Shown one piece after another: positions 13,150 to 19,695 of a DNA stretch of 25,683 nt. The notes below the pieces were generated by a model. It did not search any database, was not told the DNA's origin, and saw only the letters and a program-made list of their open reading frames with translations. The DNA comes from a virus. The stretch is from the IMG/VR virus record IMGVR_UViG_3300032093_000754, positions 1 through 25,683 of that record; one strand, written 5' to 3'. Both the position numbers and the translations under genes were made by a program. Positions within the stretch are counted from its first letter, which is position 1, and every line of letters begins with the position of its first letter.

Positions 13150-14082
13150 ATGGCAATTTCACGCGCACAACTGCTTAAAGAACTGCTCCCCGGCTTGAAC
13201 GCTTTGTTCGGTCTGGAATATGCACGTTACGGCGAGCAACACAAAGAAATCTACGAAACCGAAACTTCGGAGCGTAGTTTTGAAGAAGAAACCAAGCTGT
13301 CCGGCTTCTCCGCAGCACCCGTCAAGAACGAAGGCGCAGCCATCGCTTATGACAACGCTCAAGAAGCATGGTCTACCCGTTACACCCACGAAACCATTGC
13401 GTTGGGCTTCTCCATCACTGAAGAAGCTGTGGAAGATAACTTGTACGACAGCTTGTCCGCTCGTTACACCAAGTCTTTGGCCCGCGCCATGGCTTACACC
13501 AAGCAAGTTAAAGCCGCATCCGTTTTGAACAACGGTTTCAACGGTGGTTACTTGGGCGGTGACGGTGTTTCGTTGTTTGGCTACAACAGCAGCAGCACTT
13601 TGGTCAACCACCCGTTGATCTCTGGCGGCACCAACGCCAACACTCCATCTACCCAAGCTGACCTGAACGAGACTTCTTTGGAAGCCGCCGTTATTCAGAT
13701 CGCTCAGTGGACTGATGAACGTGGTCTGCTGATTGCTGCTAAGCCTAAGAAGATGATTGTTCCTCCATCGCTGCAATTCGTTGCTACTCGTCTGTTGGAA
13801 ACCAACCTCCGCGTTGGCACTGCTGACAACGACATCAACGCGATCAAGAACAACGGTTCTGTGGCAGAAGGCTACACCGTCAACAACTTCTTGACTGACA
13901 ACAACGCTTGGTTCCTGACCACAGACGTGCCTAACGGTTTGAAGCATTTCATCCGTACTCCTCTGTCCAACTCCATGGACGGCGACTTCGACACCGGCAA
14001 CGTCCGTTACAAGGCCCGTGAGCGTTACAGCTTTGGCTGGTCCGACGCGCTGGGTATTTTTGGCAGCTCTGGCTCCAACTAA
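13150..14082 (+). CDS. Major capsid protein
   Basis: A 310-residue protein with features of an HK97-fold capsid: an N-terminal helical arm (ISRAQLLKELLPGLNALFGL), an E-loop-like region (residues about 38-65), a long spine-helix region with LGFSITEEAVEDNLYDSLSARY and KSLARAMAYTKQVKAA, and a conserved P-domain end (RYKARERYSFGWSDALGIFG). 'Mu-type' capsid proteins share this pattern of helix plus 'FVVPPSL..A..L' (here KKMIVPPSLQFVATRLL). Preceded by AAGGAG and followed immediately by a hairpin terminator at 14101-14130, as expected for the most highly expressed late gene. Its length fits the mature-size group without an N-terminal protease-cleaved scaffold domain, in line with a separate scaffold gene. 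Confidence 0.9.
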   Translation: MAISRAQLLKELLPGLNALFGLEYARYGEQHKEIYETETSERSFEEETKLSGFSAAPVKNEGAAIAYDNAQEAWSTRYTHETIALGFSITEEAVEDNLYDSLSARYTKSLARAMAYTKQVKAASVLNNGFNGGYLGGDGVSLFGYNSSSTLVNHPLISGGTNANTPSTQADLNETSLEAAVIQIAQWTDERGLLIAAKPKKMIVPPSLQFVATRLLETNLRVGTADNDINAIKNNGSVAEGYTVNNFLTDNNAWFLTTDVPNGLKHFIRTPLSNSMDGDFDTGNVRYKARERYSFGWSDALGIFGSSGSN

Positions 14083-14100
14083 TACTTCGGTGTATGACTG

Positions 14101-14130
14101 AAAAAGGGGCCTTGTGCCCCTTTTTCTTTT
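14101..14130 (+). terminator. Intrinsic terminator after the major capsid gene
   Basis: AAAAAGGGGC, loop CTTGT, GCCCCTTTTT followed by CTTTT. The 10-bp stem plus T-tract is a strong terminator on the plus strand and, being symmetric, could act on both strands. Confidence 0.85.
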
Positions 14131-14140
14131 GGTGTATATT
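14112..14140 (+). promoter_or_regulatory. Possible promoter re-starting transcription after the capsid terminator
   Basis: TATATT (14135-14140), preceded by TG, lies 17 nt after TTGTGC (14112-14117). The -35 is weak and overlaps the terminator hairpin. The 90-nt leader that follows has a CCGG-ACTTTT-CCGG hairpin. Tentative. Confidence 0.3.
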
Positions 14141-14231
14141 GCCCCAACTCCCGGACTTTTCCGGTGTTCCTGACGGCTCCGGGCCGACGACATGCAGACA
14201 GGGCACCTTAACTCGCATGTGAGGATTCATC

Positions 14232-14654
14232 ATGTCTTTGACCACCTTCTCCGGCCCAGTACGATCCCTCAACGGTTTTATTGTTGGCCACCAACCCACC
14301 TCTTTCAACGCAATCAACGCAACAGCCACTGCTACAGCGGCTCAAGTTGCTGACGGCTACATCACTTCGACTTCCGCACTGGCTACGACCATTACGTTGC
14401 CAACCGGCACACTGCTTGGCGCTGCTCTGGGTGCTTCGCGTGGCACGTCTTTGGACTTGTGGGTGGATAACACCGCAGGCGCTAACACTGTGACTATCGC
14501 TGTTGCTACAAACGGTATCTTGTCTGCTGCCGCTGCCGCAGGTTCTGGCGCTGGCGCTGGCTTGTTGACAGTCCCATCTGGCGTGACAGGTATTGCTTGC
14601 TTCCGCATCACATTTGCGAGCGCAACGGCATACGTGTTCTCTCGTATTGCCTAA
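14232..14654 (+). CDS. Putative small virion protein, beta-rich (140 aa)
   Basis: A 140-residue Ala/Thr/Gly-rich protein (MSLTTFSGPVRSLNGFI…) with no charged clusters. It contains alternating beta segments such as LDLWVDNTAGANTVTIAVATN and GIACFRITFASATAYVFSRI. Composition is like phage capsid-associated or fibre-tip proteins; I recall the MSLTTFSGPVRS start from freshwater phage sequences placed after the capsid gene. It is the first gene after the terminator, with a GAGG site upstream. Function is unknown; head decoration is possible. Confidence 0.7.
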   Translation: MSLTTFSGPVRSLNGFIVGHQPTSFNAINATATATAAQVADGYITSTSALATTITLPTGTLLGAALGASRGTSLDLWVDNTAGANTVTIAVATNGILSAAAAAGSGAGAGLLTVPSGVTGIACFRITFASATAYVFSRIA

Positions 14655-14662
14655 TTGATCTT

Positions 14663-14678
14663 GGGGGCTTCGGCCCCC
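14663..14678 (+). terminator. GC hairpin with UUCG loop after the 140-aa gene
   Basis: GGGGGC-TTCG-GCCCCC followed by GCTTTATAG. The T-tract is short, so it may be a weak terminator, a pause site or an mRNA 3'-end stabiliser. It lies between the genes at 14654 and 14698. Confidence 0.5.
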
Positions 14679-14697
14679 GCTTTATAGGAGATTGATT

Positions 14698-15192
14698 ATG
14701 GCGATGCAGACAGACGTAAAGTCGTATCACAACACTACTTCTGGGGTGGCTGTGCCTTACCGCACGCGGCTCAAAGGCGTTGTGATTTCGCCTTCTACAT
14801 CGGTAACAATCAATACGTCCATTGTTGACAACAGCTCGATTGCGGCAACGTACGACATCCCCGGCACCACCGTGTGTACGGTGACCACGCCGACGGCGCA
14901 TGGGTTGACTGCGGGCGAAAGTCGCGTGCTTCTGGTTGCAAGTAGCGGTACTTTTGTAAGCGATGCGTATCTGGTGCAAACCACGCCGACTCCTACAACC
15001 TTTACGGTGACGACGGCTACGCTGACTACCAGCGGCAACATGTCTGTGTATACGGACATATTGACCGAAGTGGATTGCTCCACAGGCACCTCGTTTTACA
15101 CGCTGATTCCCGGCCAAGGCGTTCTCGCCCAAAACGGAATTTACGTTTTTCTACCGTCGGCATCGGTGACTTCCACTATCTTTTACGGATAA
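14698..15192 (+). CDS. Virion-like protein, paralogue A (164 aa)
   Basis: A 164-residue beta-rich protein beginning MAMQTDVKSYHNTTSG, with AGGAG 7 nt upstream. It has a short N-terminal segment, then VPYRTRLKGVVISPS, a Thr/Val-rich core with GLTAGESRVLLVASSGTFVS and FTVTTATLTTSGNMSVY, and a C-terminal LIPGQGVLAQNGIYVFLPSAS ending FYG. The same layout recurs in the next gene (MQTDVQSAY…, RARLKG, LIPGQGILFPNGI, ending YYG), so the two are tandem paralogues. Position among structural genes suggests a virion component, perhaps a tail or neck protein. I do not know the family's function. Confidence 0.8.
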   Translation: MAMQTDVKSYHNTTSGVAVPYRTRLKGVVISPSTSVTINTSIVDNSSIAATYDIPGTTVCTVTTPTAHGLTAGESRVLLVASSGTFVSDAYLVQTTPTPTTFTVTTATLTTSGNMSVYTDILTEVDCSTGTSFYTLIPGQGVLAQNGIYVFLPSASVTSTIFYG

Positions 15193-15203
15193 AGGGCACG
15201 GCC

Positions 15204-15689
15204 ATGATGCAAACAGACGTCCAGTCAGCTTACGTAAAAAGCTCCGGAATACTGGTCACGCCACTGCGCGCTCGTCTCAAAGGGTGCATAGTAACTTCCG
15301 CTACGTCTTCGTTGCGTAATGTGGCTGCGTGTGATCCCACAACCGTAGAGTCTGGTACTTACAGCCAGACGGGCACAACGGCAACCATCAGCATCACCGC
15401 TCACGGTTTGACCAACGGACAGCGCGTGTTTGTAGATTTCACAACCGGCACGAGCCGTGACGGCATGTATGACATTACGTACATCAATGCCGACAGCTTC
15501 AGCGTGACTACAGCCAACTCGGTTTCGACTTCTGGCAACGTGAACGTCTACCCTGACGTGTACATGGAGCTGGACACGTATAGTACGGTTGGGTTGTCTG
15601 TTCTGATCCCCGGGCAAGGCATTCTTTTTCCCAACGGTATCTTTTTTGGTACCGGGCCGAGCGTAACAGCAATGGTGTACTATGGCTGA
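15204..15689 (+). CDS. Virion-like protein, paralogue B (161 aa)
   Basis: A 161-residue protein starting MMQTDVQSAYVKSSG at 15204. An earlier in-frame ATG at 15075 would overlap the previous gene by more than 100 nt and is rejected. It matches paralogue A at the N-terminus (MQTDV-x-S-x-Y), at RLKG, at the THGL-type loop (TAHGLTNGQRVFVDF) and at LIPGQGILFPNGIFF. The central Thr-rich region is diverged. The gene overlaps the glycosyltransferase gene by 8 nt. Confidence 0.8.
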   Translation: MMQTDVQSAYVKSSGILVTPLRARLKGCIVTSATSSLRNVAACDPTTVESGTYSQTGTTATISITAHGLTNGQRVFVDFTTGTSRDGMYDITYINADSFSVTTANSVSTSGNVNVYPDVYMELDTYSTVGLSVLIPGQGILFPNGIFFGTGPSVTAMVYYG

Positions 15690-16428
15690 CGAGAAGAGCA
15701 TTAACCTAGCGGGCCGCAAACTCATGGTTGCGATCCCCGCCTACGATGGCAAGCTGAACATTGATTCAGCTTTTGCCTTGTCCAATCTGGCCGTTCAGGT
15801 TCAGTCGTTGGGGGTTAAGCTCTATCTCACGCACCTCTCGGGGTGCTCTCTTATTACGAAGGCTCGCAACTGCTTGGTTGCGGACTTTCTCAAATCCGAC
15901 GCAGACACGCTTCTGTTCGTCGATGCCGATGTGGTGGTTTCCGCTGACGCCATTCTTCGTTTGATGGCCCTGAGCTTGGACAAAGACGTCACCGCTGGCA
16001 TTTACCCACGGCGCGGTATAGATCGCAAGTTCTTCTTGGATTATTACCTTGATGAAAACGGCGCTTTGGAGTTCGACAAGAACGGCTTGCTTCGTGTGAA
16101 GCGCATTGGCACCGGGTTCATGATGATTCAGCGCCACGTCCTTGAGACGATGATCGCAAACCACCCTGAGTGGGCGTACAACAACAACGTCGATAACCGC
16201 ACCGACAGTGCAATTTTTGACCTGAAGATCGTCAACGGTGAGTACTACGGCGAGGACTATTTGTTCTGCGACCGTGCTGCTGAAGACGGCTTCACTGTTT
16301 TCCTCGACCCCTCAATCAGCTTGCCCCACGTTGGCCAAGAGAAGTTCACCCGCAACTTTGAAGAGGACGTGTTGCAGCCTTTGTTGGCCGAGCATTGCAC
16401 GCCAAAACTGAAAGTCGTCAATGGCTAA
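15682..16428 (+). CDS. Glycosyltransferase of GT-A fold
   Basis: A 248-residue protein. KLMVAIPAYDGKLNI opens the nucleotide-binding region. LLFVDADVVV provides the D81-x-D83 metal/nucleotide-sugar motif of GT-A enzymes. SLITKARNCLVADFL and the later GEDYLFCDRAAEDG (E191-D192) are typical of the family's acceptor side. No signal peptide or membrane segment is present, so it acts in the cytoplasm. It sits inside the structural operon, overlapping the previous gene by 8 nt. Possible jobs are glycosylating virion proteins or modifying host surface sugar so as to block superinfection; sequence cannot decide. Phage-encoded GT-A enzymes in this position are known from environmental phages. Confidence 0.85.
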   Translation: MADEKSINLAGRKLMVAIPAYDGKLNIDSAFALSNLAVQVQSLGVKLYLTHLSGCSLITKARNCLVADFLKSDADTLLFVDADVVVSADAILRLMALSLDKDVTAGIYPRRGIDRKFFLDYYLDENGALEFDKNGLLRVKRIGTGFMMIQRHVLETMIANHPEWAYNNNVDNRTDSAIFDLKIVNGEYYGEDYLFCDRAAEDGFTVFLDPSISLPHVGQEKFTRNFEEDVLQPLLAEHCTPKLKVVNG

Positions 16429-16675
16429 GAAAACCCCCTCCCTAGCAATCGGTCGTGGTGAGAAGTTACCTGCTTCCAAGGGGGCTGGGCTAACTGCCAA
16501 AGGCCGTGCCAAATACAACGCTGCGACCGGCAGCAACCTCAAAGCCCCGCAACCGCAGGGTGGCAAGCGCAAGGACTCGTTTTGCGCACGCATGTCAGGT
16601 ATGCCCGGCCCAATGAAAGACGAAAAGGGTAAGCCCACCCGCAAGGCGGCTTCTCTTGCAAGGTGGAAGTGCTGA
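16421..16675 (+). CDS. Small basic phage protein (84 aa), SFCARMSGMPGPM type
   Basis: An 84-residue Lys/Gly/Ala-rich protein overlapping the glycosyltransferase stop by 8 nt. It contains GAGLTAKGRAKYNAATGSNL, KAPQPQGGKRKDSFCARM and SGMPGPMKDEKGKPTRKA, ending RWKC. I recall closely similar 'KGRAKYNxATGSNLKAP…SFCARMSGM' proteins in many freshwater phages, in a domain of unknown function. The last residue is a cysteine. High positive charge and size suggest nucleic-acid binding or packaging in the virion, but this is an inference. Confidence 0.85.
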   Translation: MAKKTPSLAIGRGEKLPASKGAGLTAKGRAKYNAATGSNLKAPQPQGGKRKDSFCARMSGMPGPMKDEKGKPTRKAASLARWKC

Positions 16676-16676
16676 T

Positions 16677-16925
16677 ATGGAACTGATGGCTTGGAACGTA
16701 CTGTTGTCGTTTGCGTCAGCAGCGTTGCTTTTTTGGGTGAAGGTGTCTCACGACGAAGTCAAGCGCGTGAGCATTTTGCTGAGCAAAACCCGCGAAGAGA
16801 ACGCTGAGAAGTACGTGACTAAGGCGGATGTGCACAGCGACATCAATCGTGTTCTGGCCCGGCTGGACCGGCTTGAGGGCAAGATTGATGACTTTATGAA
16901 GGAGCAGCGAAGTGCCCTCAGTTAG
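16677..16925 (+). CDS. Small membrane protein with coiled coil (82 aa)
   Basis: The ATG at 16677 directly follows the previous stop. Residues 3-24 (LMAWNVLLSFASAALLFWVKV) form one transmembrane helix. The rest is charged and heptad-rich (REENAEKYVTKADVHSD, INRVLARLDRLEGKIDDFM), a likely coiled coil. The layout (N-terminal membrane anchor plus helical rod) resembles i-spanins and some holin-like or tail-anchor proteins. No o-spanin or endolysin is visible beside it, so a lysis role is only one possibility. The stop overlaps the next gene by 14 nt. Confidence 0.8.
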   Translation: MELMAWNVLLSFASAALLFWVKVSHDEVKRVSILLSKTREENAEKYVTKADVHSDINRVLARLDRLEGKIDDFMKEQRSALS

Positions 16926-17409
16926 TAAAAAACAGCACAACTTCATGGCGGCGGTGGCCAACAATCCGTCGTTTGCCAAGAAGGCAGGTGTACCCGCCTC
17001 GGTGGGTAAAGAGTTCGTGAAAGCGGACAAAGAGGTGAAGTTTGGTAAGGGACCAAAATCTCGTGCTGACCTTCAAAAAATTAACCGCCCTGATACGGAT
17101 CAAGGCAAGTCAGAACTTTTTTCAAGAGGTGGTGAAATGAAAGAATCCAAAGCAATGATGGCCAAAGAGGTTGCGTTCATGAAGAAAAAGGGCGCTCCCA
17201 AGTCCATGGTCAAGCACGAAATGGCTGAAGCCAAGATGGCCAAGGGTGGCATCGCTACTTCTTTGAAGGCTCATGCCGCAGCGCCAGCCTCCAAGGCCCA
17301 TTCCGGCATGAAGTCTGGCGGGTTTACTCGCTCTGCCGACGGTATTGCCACCAAAGGCAAGACCAAAGCCGCGATGCCCAAAATGGCTCGTGGTGGCAAA
17401 ACCTGCTAA
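16912..17409 (+). CDS. Basic DUF3008-like phage protein with C-terminal ADG motif
   Basis: A 165-residue protein starting at GTG (16912), with AAGGAG 7-8 nt upstream. The N-terminal block PSVSKKQHNFMAAVA…VGKEFVKADK resembles the short DUF3008-type sequences of phages. After residue 76 a second block (MKESKAMMAKEVAFMKKKGA, PKSMVKHEMAEAKM) follows. The C-terminus holds SADGIATKGKTKAAMP (17332-17379), a shared motif seen in nearby tiny proteins, and ends GGKTC. An internal ATG at 17137 has its own AGAGGT site 7 nt upstream, so a shorter product of 90 residues may also be made. In other phages the two blocks can, as I recall, occur as separate genes; this could be a fusion. Confidence 0.75.
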   Translation: MPSVSKKQHNFMAAVANNPSFAKKAGVPASVGKEFVKADKEVKFGKGPKSRADLQKINRPDTDQGKSELFSRGGEMKESKAMMAKEVAFMKKKGAPKSMVKHEMAEAKMAKGGIATSLKAHAAAPASKAHSGMKSGGFTRSADGIATKGKTKAAMPKMARGGKTC

Positions 17410-17419
17410 GGAGCGCAAC

Positions 17420-17620
17420 ATGAGCCAAGCAGAAAAAGACGCCCGTCAAATGATTGCGGACAAGAAGGCAGCCGAGGCCGCTGAAAAAGCCTATAACGCC
17501 GCTAGTAAAACACCCCCAGCGCCAGCGCCAGCACCAACAACGGACCGAAAAGCCAAGGGTGGTGTCACGCGTGCGGATGGCTGTGTGACCAAGGGCCGCA
17601 CAAAAGGAAGAATGGTTTAA
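17420..17620 (+). CDS. Tiny Ala/Lys-rich protein ending in the RADG…GRTKGRMV motif (66 aa)
   Basis: A 66-residue protein (MSQAEKDARQMIADKKAA…), with AAGGAG 6 nt upstream of the ATG at 17420. It has an N-terminal charged helix, an Ala-Pro linker (PPAPAPAPT) and a conserved end KGGVTRADGCVTKGRTKGRMV split here as KGGVT plus RADGCVTKGRTKGRMV (17570-17617). The end nearly repeats the C-terminus of the next gene although the codons differ, so the peptide itself seems to be under selection. Function is unknown. Confidence 0.8.
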   Translation: MSQAEKDARQMIADKKAAEAAEKAYNAASKTPPAPAPAPTTDRKAKGGVTRADGCVTKGRTKGRMV

Positions 17621-17622
17621 TT

Positions 17623-17889
17623 ATGAAACTCTCTGACGTTTCCCCTCTGGCTGGAATGTTGACCGGCGAAGGCGCGATGGGTAAGCTCATTGGCAAAGGT
17701 TTTGGCGGCATATTGCCTGCGGCGATTGCACGCAGCGCCCAACGTGACGCAGCCGAAGAGGAGCGCCAAAAAGCCATTGCCGCTTCCGCGCAAGGCCAGC
17801 CAATGAAAAAAGGCGGCAAGGTTTCTTCCGCTTCTTCGCGTGCTGACGGCTGCGCTCAGCGCGGCAAGACCAAAGGCAGGATGGTCTGA
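17623..17889 (+). CDS. Small protein ending in the RADGC…GKTKGRMV motif (88 aa)
   Basis: An 88-residue protein. Residues 1-40 are Gly-rich and mildly hydrophobic (SPLAGMLTGEGAMGKLIG, FGGILPAAIARSAQ), followed by a charged helix and a C-terminal motif RADGCAQRGKTKGRMV (17839-17886), 13 of whose 16 residues equal those of the previous gene's end. The stop is 1 nt before the next ATG. It follows the previous stop by 2 nt with only a distant AGGA site, so it may rely on translational coupling. A single weak membrane-like stretch is possible in residues 20-36. No known family. Confidence 0.75.
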   Translation: MKLSDVSPLAGMLTGEGAMGKLIGKGFGGILPAAIARSAQRDAAEEERQKAIAASAQGQPMKKGGKVSSASSRADGCAQRGKTKGRMV

Positions 17890-17890
17890 C

Positions 17891-18166
17891 ATGAGAGCCA
17901 GTCGCGGCATGGGGGACATCGCCCCCTCCAAGATGCCCAAAGGCGTAAAAAAAGCACGCCGGGATGACACCGACTTCACGCAGTACGCTGAAGGCGGTAA
18001 AGTCAATGCCGCTGGCAATTACACCAAGCCCAGTCTGCGCAAGCGGATTGTTTCTCAGGTGAAGGCCGCAGCAACCCAAGGCACTGGGGCAGGCCAATGG
18101 TCAGCTCGTAAAGCACAGCTTGTGGCCAAGAAATACAAAGCCGCTGGCGGCGGGTACAGGGACTGA
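17891..18166 (+). CDS. Small basic phage protein (91 aa), NAAGNYTKP type
   Basis: A 91-residue protein. The ATG at 17891 follows the previous stop by 1 nt. The sequence has an N-terminal MPKGVKKARRDD region, then GGKVNAAGNYTKPSLRKRIV and GQWSARKAQLVAKKYKAAGG. I recall 'NAAGNYTKP.LRK…GQWSARKAQLLAK' in phage and some giant-virus proteins, without known function. It is strongly basic, so DNA or RNA binding is plausible. Stops 1 nt before the next ATG. Confidence 0.8.
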   Translation: MRASRGMGDIAPSKMPKGVKKARRDDTDFTQYAEGGKVNAAGNYTKPSLRKRIVSQVKAAATQGTGAGQWSARKAQLVAKKYKAAGGGYRD

Positions 18167-18167
18167 C

Positions 18168-18401
18168 ATGAAAGCGCCCCAGCAATCCCTCAAAGACTGG
18201 GGCGACCAGAAGTGGCGCACCAAGAGCGGAAAGCCGTCCTCCAAAACAGGTGAGCGCTATTTGCCGGAGAAGGCGATAAAATCGCTCAGCCCCGCAGAAT
18301 ATGCGGCCACCACAAAAGCTAAACGTGCTGGCAAGGCGGCGGGCAAACAGTTTGTGGCCCAGCCCAAGACCATCGCGAAGAAAACAGCAGGGTTTAGATA
18401 A
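18168..18401 (+). CDS. Small basic phage protein (77 aa), KTGERYLP type
   Basis: A 77-residue Lys-rich protein (MKAPQQSLKDWGDQKWRTKS, GKPSSKTGERYLPEKAIKSL, SPAEYAATTKAKRAGKAAGK). I recall this KxRTKSGKPSxKTGERYLP pattern in many aquatic phages and in giant viruses, with no assigned function. The stop overlaps the next ATG by one base (TAATG). Its charge and its place just before the adaptor gene suggest a virion-packaged or DNA-binding role, but this is inferred. Confidence 0.8.
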   Translation: MKAPQQSLKDWGDQKWRTKSGKPSSKTGERYLPEKAIKSLSPAEYAATTKAKRAGKAAGKQFVAQPKTIAKKTAGFR

Positions 18402-19099
18402 TGGCAACTTCCGGCACATCATCGTTTAACCTCGACTTGACAGAAATCGTTGAGGAGGCGTTCGAGCGCGTGGGCTCCGAGCTGCGCACGGGTTACGATT
18501 TGAAGACCGCCCGCCGGTCTTTGAACCTGATGTTTGCCGACTGGGCCAACCGTGGCATCAACATGTGGACGTTCGAGCAAGGCTCGATCTCATTGATACC
18601 CGGCCAAGCAACGTACAATTTGCCAGCAGACACCGTGGATTTGCTTGAGCACGTCATTCGCACGGGCGCGGGCAACACGGCAACACAGGCAGACCTGACC
18701 ATCACGCGTATTAGTGTTTCTACCTACGCTACGATCCCCAACAAGCTGCAGCAAGCTCGCCCAATTCAGGTATGGATTGAGCGCCTGAACACACCGCGCA
18801 TCACCCTCTGGCCAATCCCGGACAACTCGCAACAGTACGTGTTTGTGTACTGGCGCTTGAAACGCATCCAAGACGCTGGCACCGGTGTCAATACGATGGA
18901 CATGCCTTTCCGTTTCCTCCCCTGCATGGTGGCGGGTTTGGCCTATTACTTGGCTTTGAAGGTGCCCGGTGGCGCTGAGCGTCTGGGCGTTCTGAAGCAG
19001 CAGTATGACGAGGCATGGGCCTTGGCTTCGGAAGAAGATCGAGAGAAGGCCGCTGTTCGATTTGTGCCGCGTCAGCAATACGTCGGGGGTACCTTTTAA
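18401..19099 (+). CDS. Putative head-tail adaptor (tail-neck protein)
   Basis: A 232-residue protein. It begins with a helical region (LDLTEIVEEAFERVG, TAARRSLNLMFADWANRG-like segment at residues 30-55) followed by beta-rich residues (ITLWPIPDNSQQYVFVYWRL) and a C-terminal helical region with PFRFLPCMVAGLAYYLALKV and WALASEEDREKAAVRFVP. The pattern 'a helical bundle from two ends with a beta middle' and the 'VxRxxxWP…P' motif matches adaptors of podoviruses (P22 gp4, T7 gp11-like). Such proteins connect the portal ring to the tail. Both neighbouring genes overlap by 1 base. Confident about the virion class, less about the exact counterpart. Confidence 0.7.
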   Translation: MATSGTSSFNLDLTEIVEEAFERVGSELRTGYDLKTARRSLNLMFADWANRGINMWTFEQGSISLIPGQATYNLPADTVDLLEHVIRTGAGNTATQADLTITRISVSTYATIPNKLQQARPIQVWIERLNTPRITLWPIPDNSQQYVFVYWRLKRIQDAGTGVNTMDMPFRFLPCMVAGLAYYLALKVPGGAERLGVLKQQYDEAWALASEEDREKAAVRFVPRQQYVGGTF

Positions 19100-19488
19100 T
19101 GGGTAACCGTTTTGCCTCTGGCAAAAATGCGATTTCGGAATGTGACCGTTGTGGTCAACGGTTTAAGCTTCGCCGACTGCGCACAGAGATTGTCAAAACC
19201 AAAGAGTACAACTTATTGGTTTGCCCTGAGTGTTGGGACCCAGACCAACCTCAGTTGCAGTTAGGTATGTACCCAGTGAGTGATCCGCAGGGCTTGCGTA
19301 ACCCACGTCCTGATCGTAGCTATGTGACCTCTGGGCTTTTGGCGGATGGGTACCCGGGTGGTGGTAGCCGTGACATTCAGTGGGGCTGGAACCCCGTAGG
19401 TGGGTCACGGTTTTTTGATGTTGCTCTGACACCAAATAATTTGGTGATGCAGAGTTTTATTGGTACAGTCACTGTTGTGACGACATAA
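19099..19488 (+). CDS. Zinc-ribbon virion-region protein (129 aa)
   Basis: A 129-residue protein with two CxxC pairs, C15/C18 (CDRCG) and C42/C45 (CPEC), a zinc ribbon of 23-residue spacing. The rest (PDRSYVTSGLLADGYPGG, GWNPVGGSRFFDVALTPN) is Gly/Pro-rich. It starts in a TAATG overlap with the adaptor gene. I recall similar zinc-ribbon proteins next to adaptor genes in uncultured phages, with no known role. It might be a minor virion or assembly protein rather than a regulator, given its place in the late operon. Confidence 0.8.
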   Translation: MGNRFASGKNAISECDRCGQRFKLRRLRTEIVKTKEYNLLVCPECWDPDQPQLQLGMYPVSDPQGLRNPRPDRSYVTSGLLADGYPGGGSRDIQWGWNPVGGSRFFDVALTPNNLVMQSFIGTVTVVTT

Positions 19489-19498
19489 GGGGTCAATC

Positions 19499-19693
19499 AT
19501 GGCATTCAAACGCGCAGCCGATGGCATCGCCAAAAAAGGTAAAACCGAGGGTAAAAACCTTGGTGATAGCGGCCCTACGGCAGCCGCACAAAAAGGCAAA
19601 GGCGGCAAGGGTAAAGGCGGCGGCAAGACCAACGAAGACATGCTGAGCATGGGTCGTGGTATGGCCAAAGTGGCAAACCAAAAGCGAGGCTAA
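19499..19693 (+). CDS. Tiny Lys/Gly-rich protein with N-terminal ADG motif (64 aa)
   Basis: A 64-residue protein. Residues 5-20 read RAADGIAKKGKTEGKN (19511-19558), the motif seen at the C-terminus of three other tiny proteins (17332, 17570, 17839), but here at the N-terminus. It is followed by a low-complexity stretch GKGGKGKGGGKTN and a helix (EDMLSMGRGMAKVANQK). Very basic. An AAGGGG site precedes the ATG and the next gene starts 2 nt after the stop. Confidence 0.75.
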   Translation: MAFKRAADGIAKKGKTEGKNLGDSGPTAAAQKGKGGKGKGGGKTNEDMLSMGRGMAKVANQKRG

Positions 19694-19695
19694 TC

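Noticed and set aside
13159-14193. 344-codon ORF on the minus strand
   Set aside because: It lies antisense to the whole major capsid gene, has no Shine-Dalgarno and shows no domain; it is a product of the codon bias of the capsid gene.
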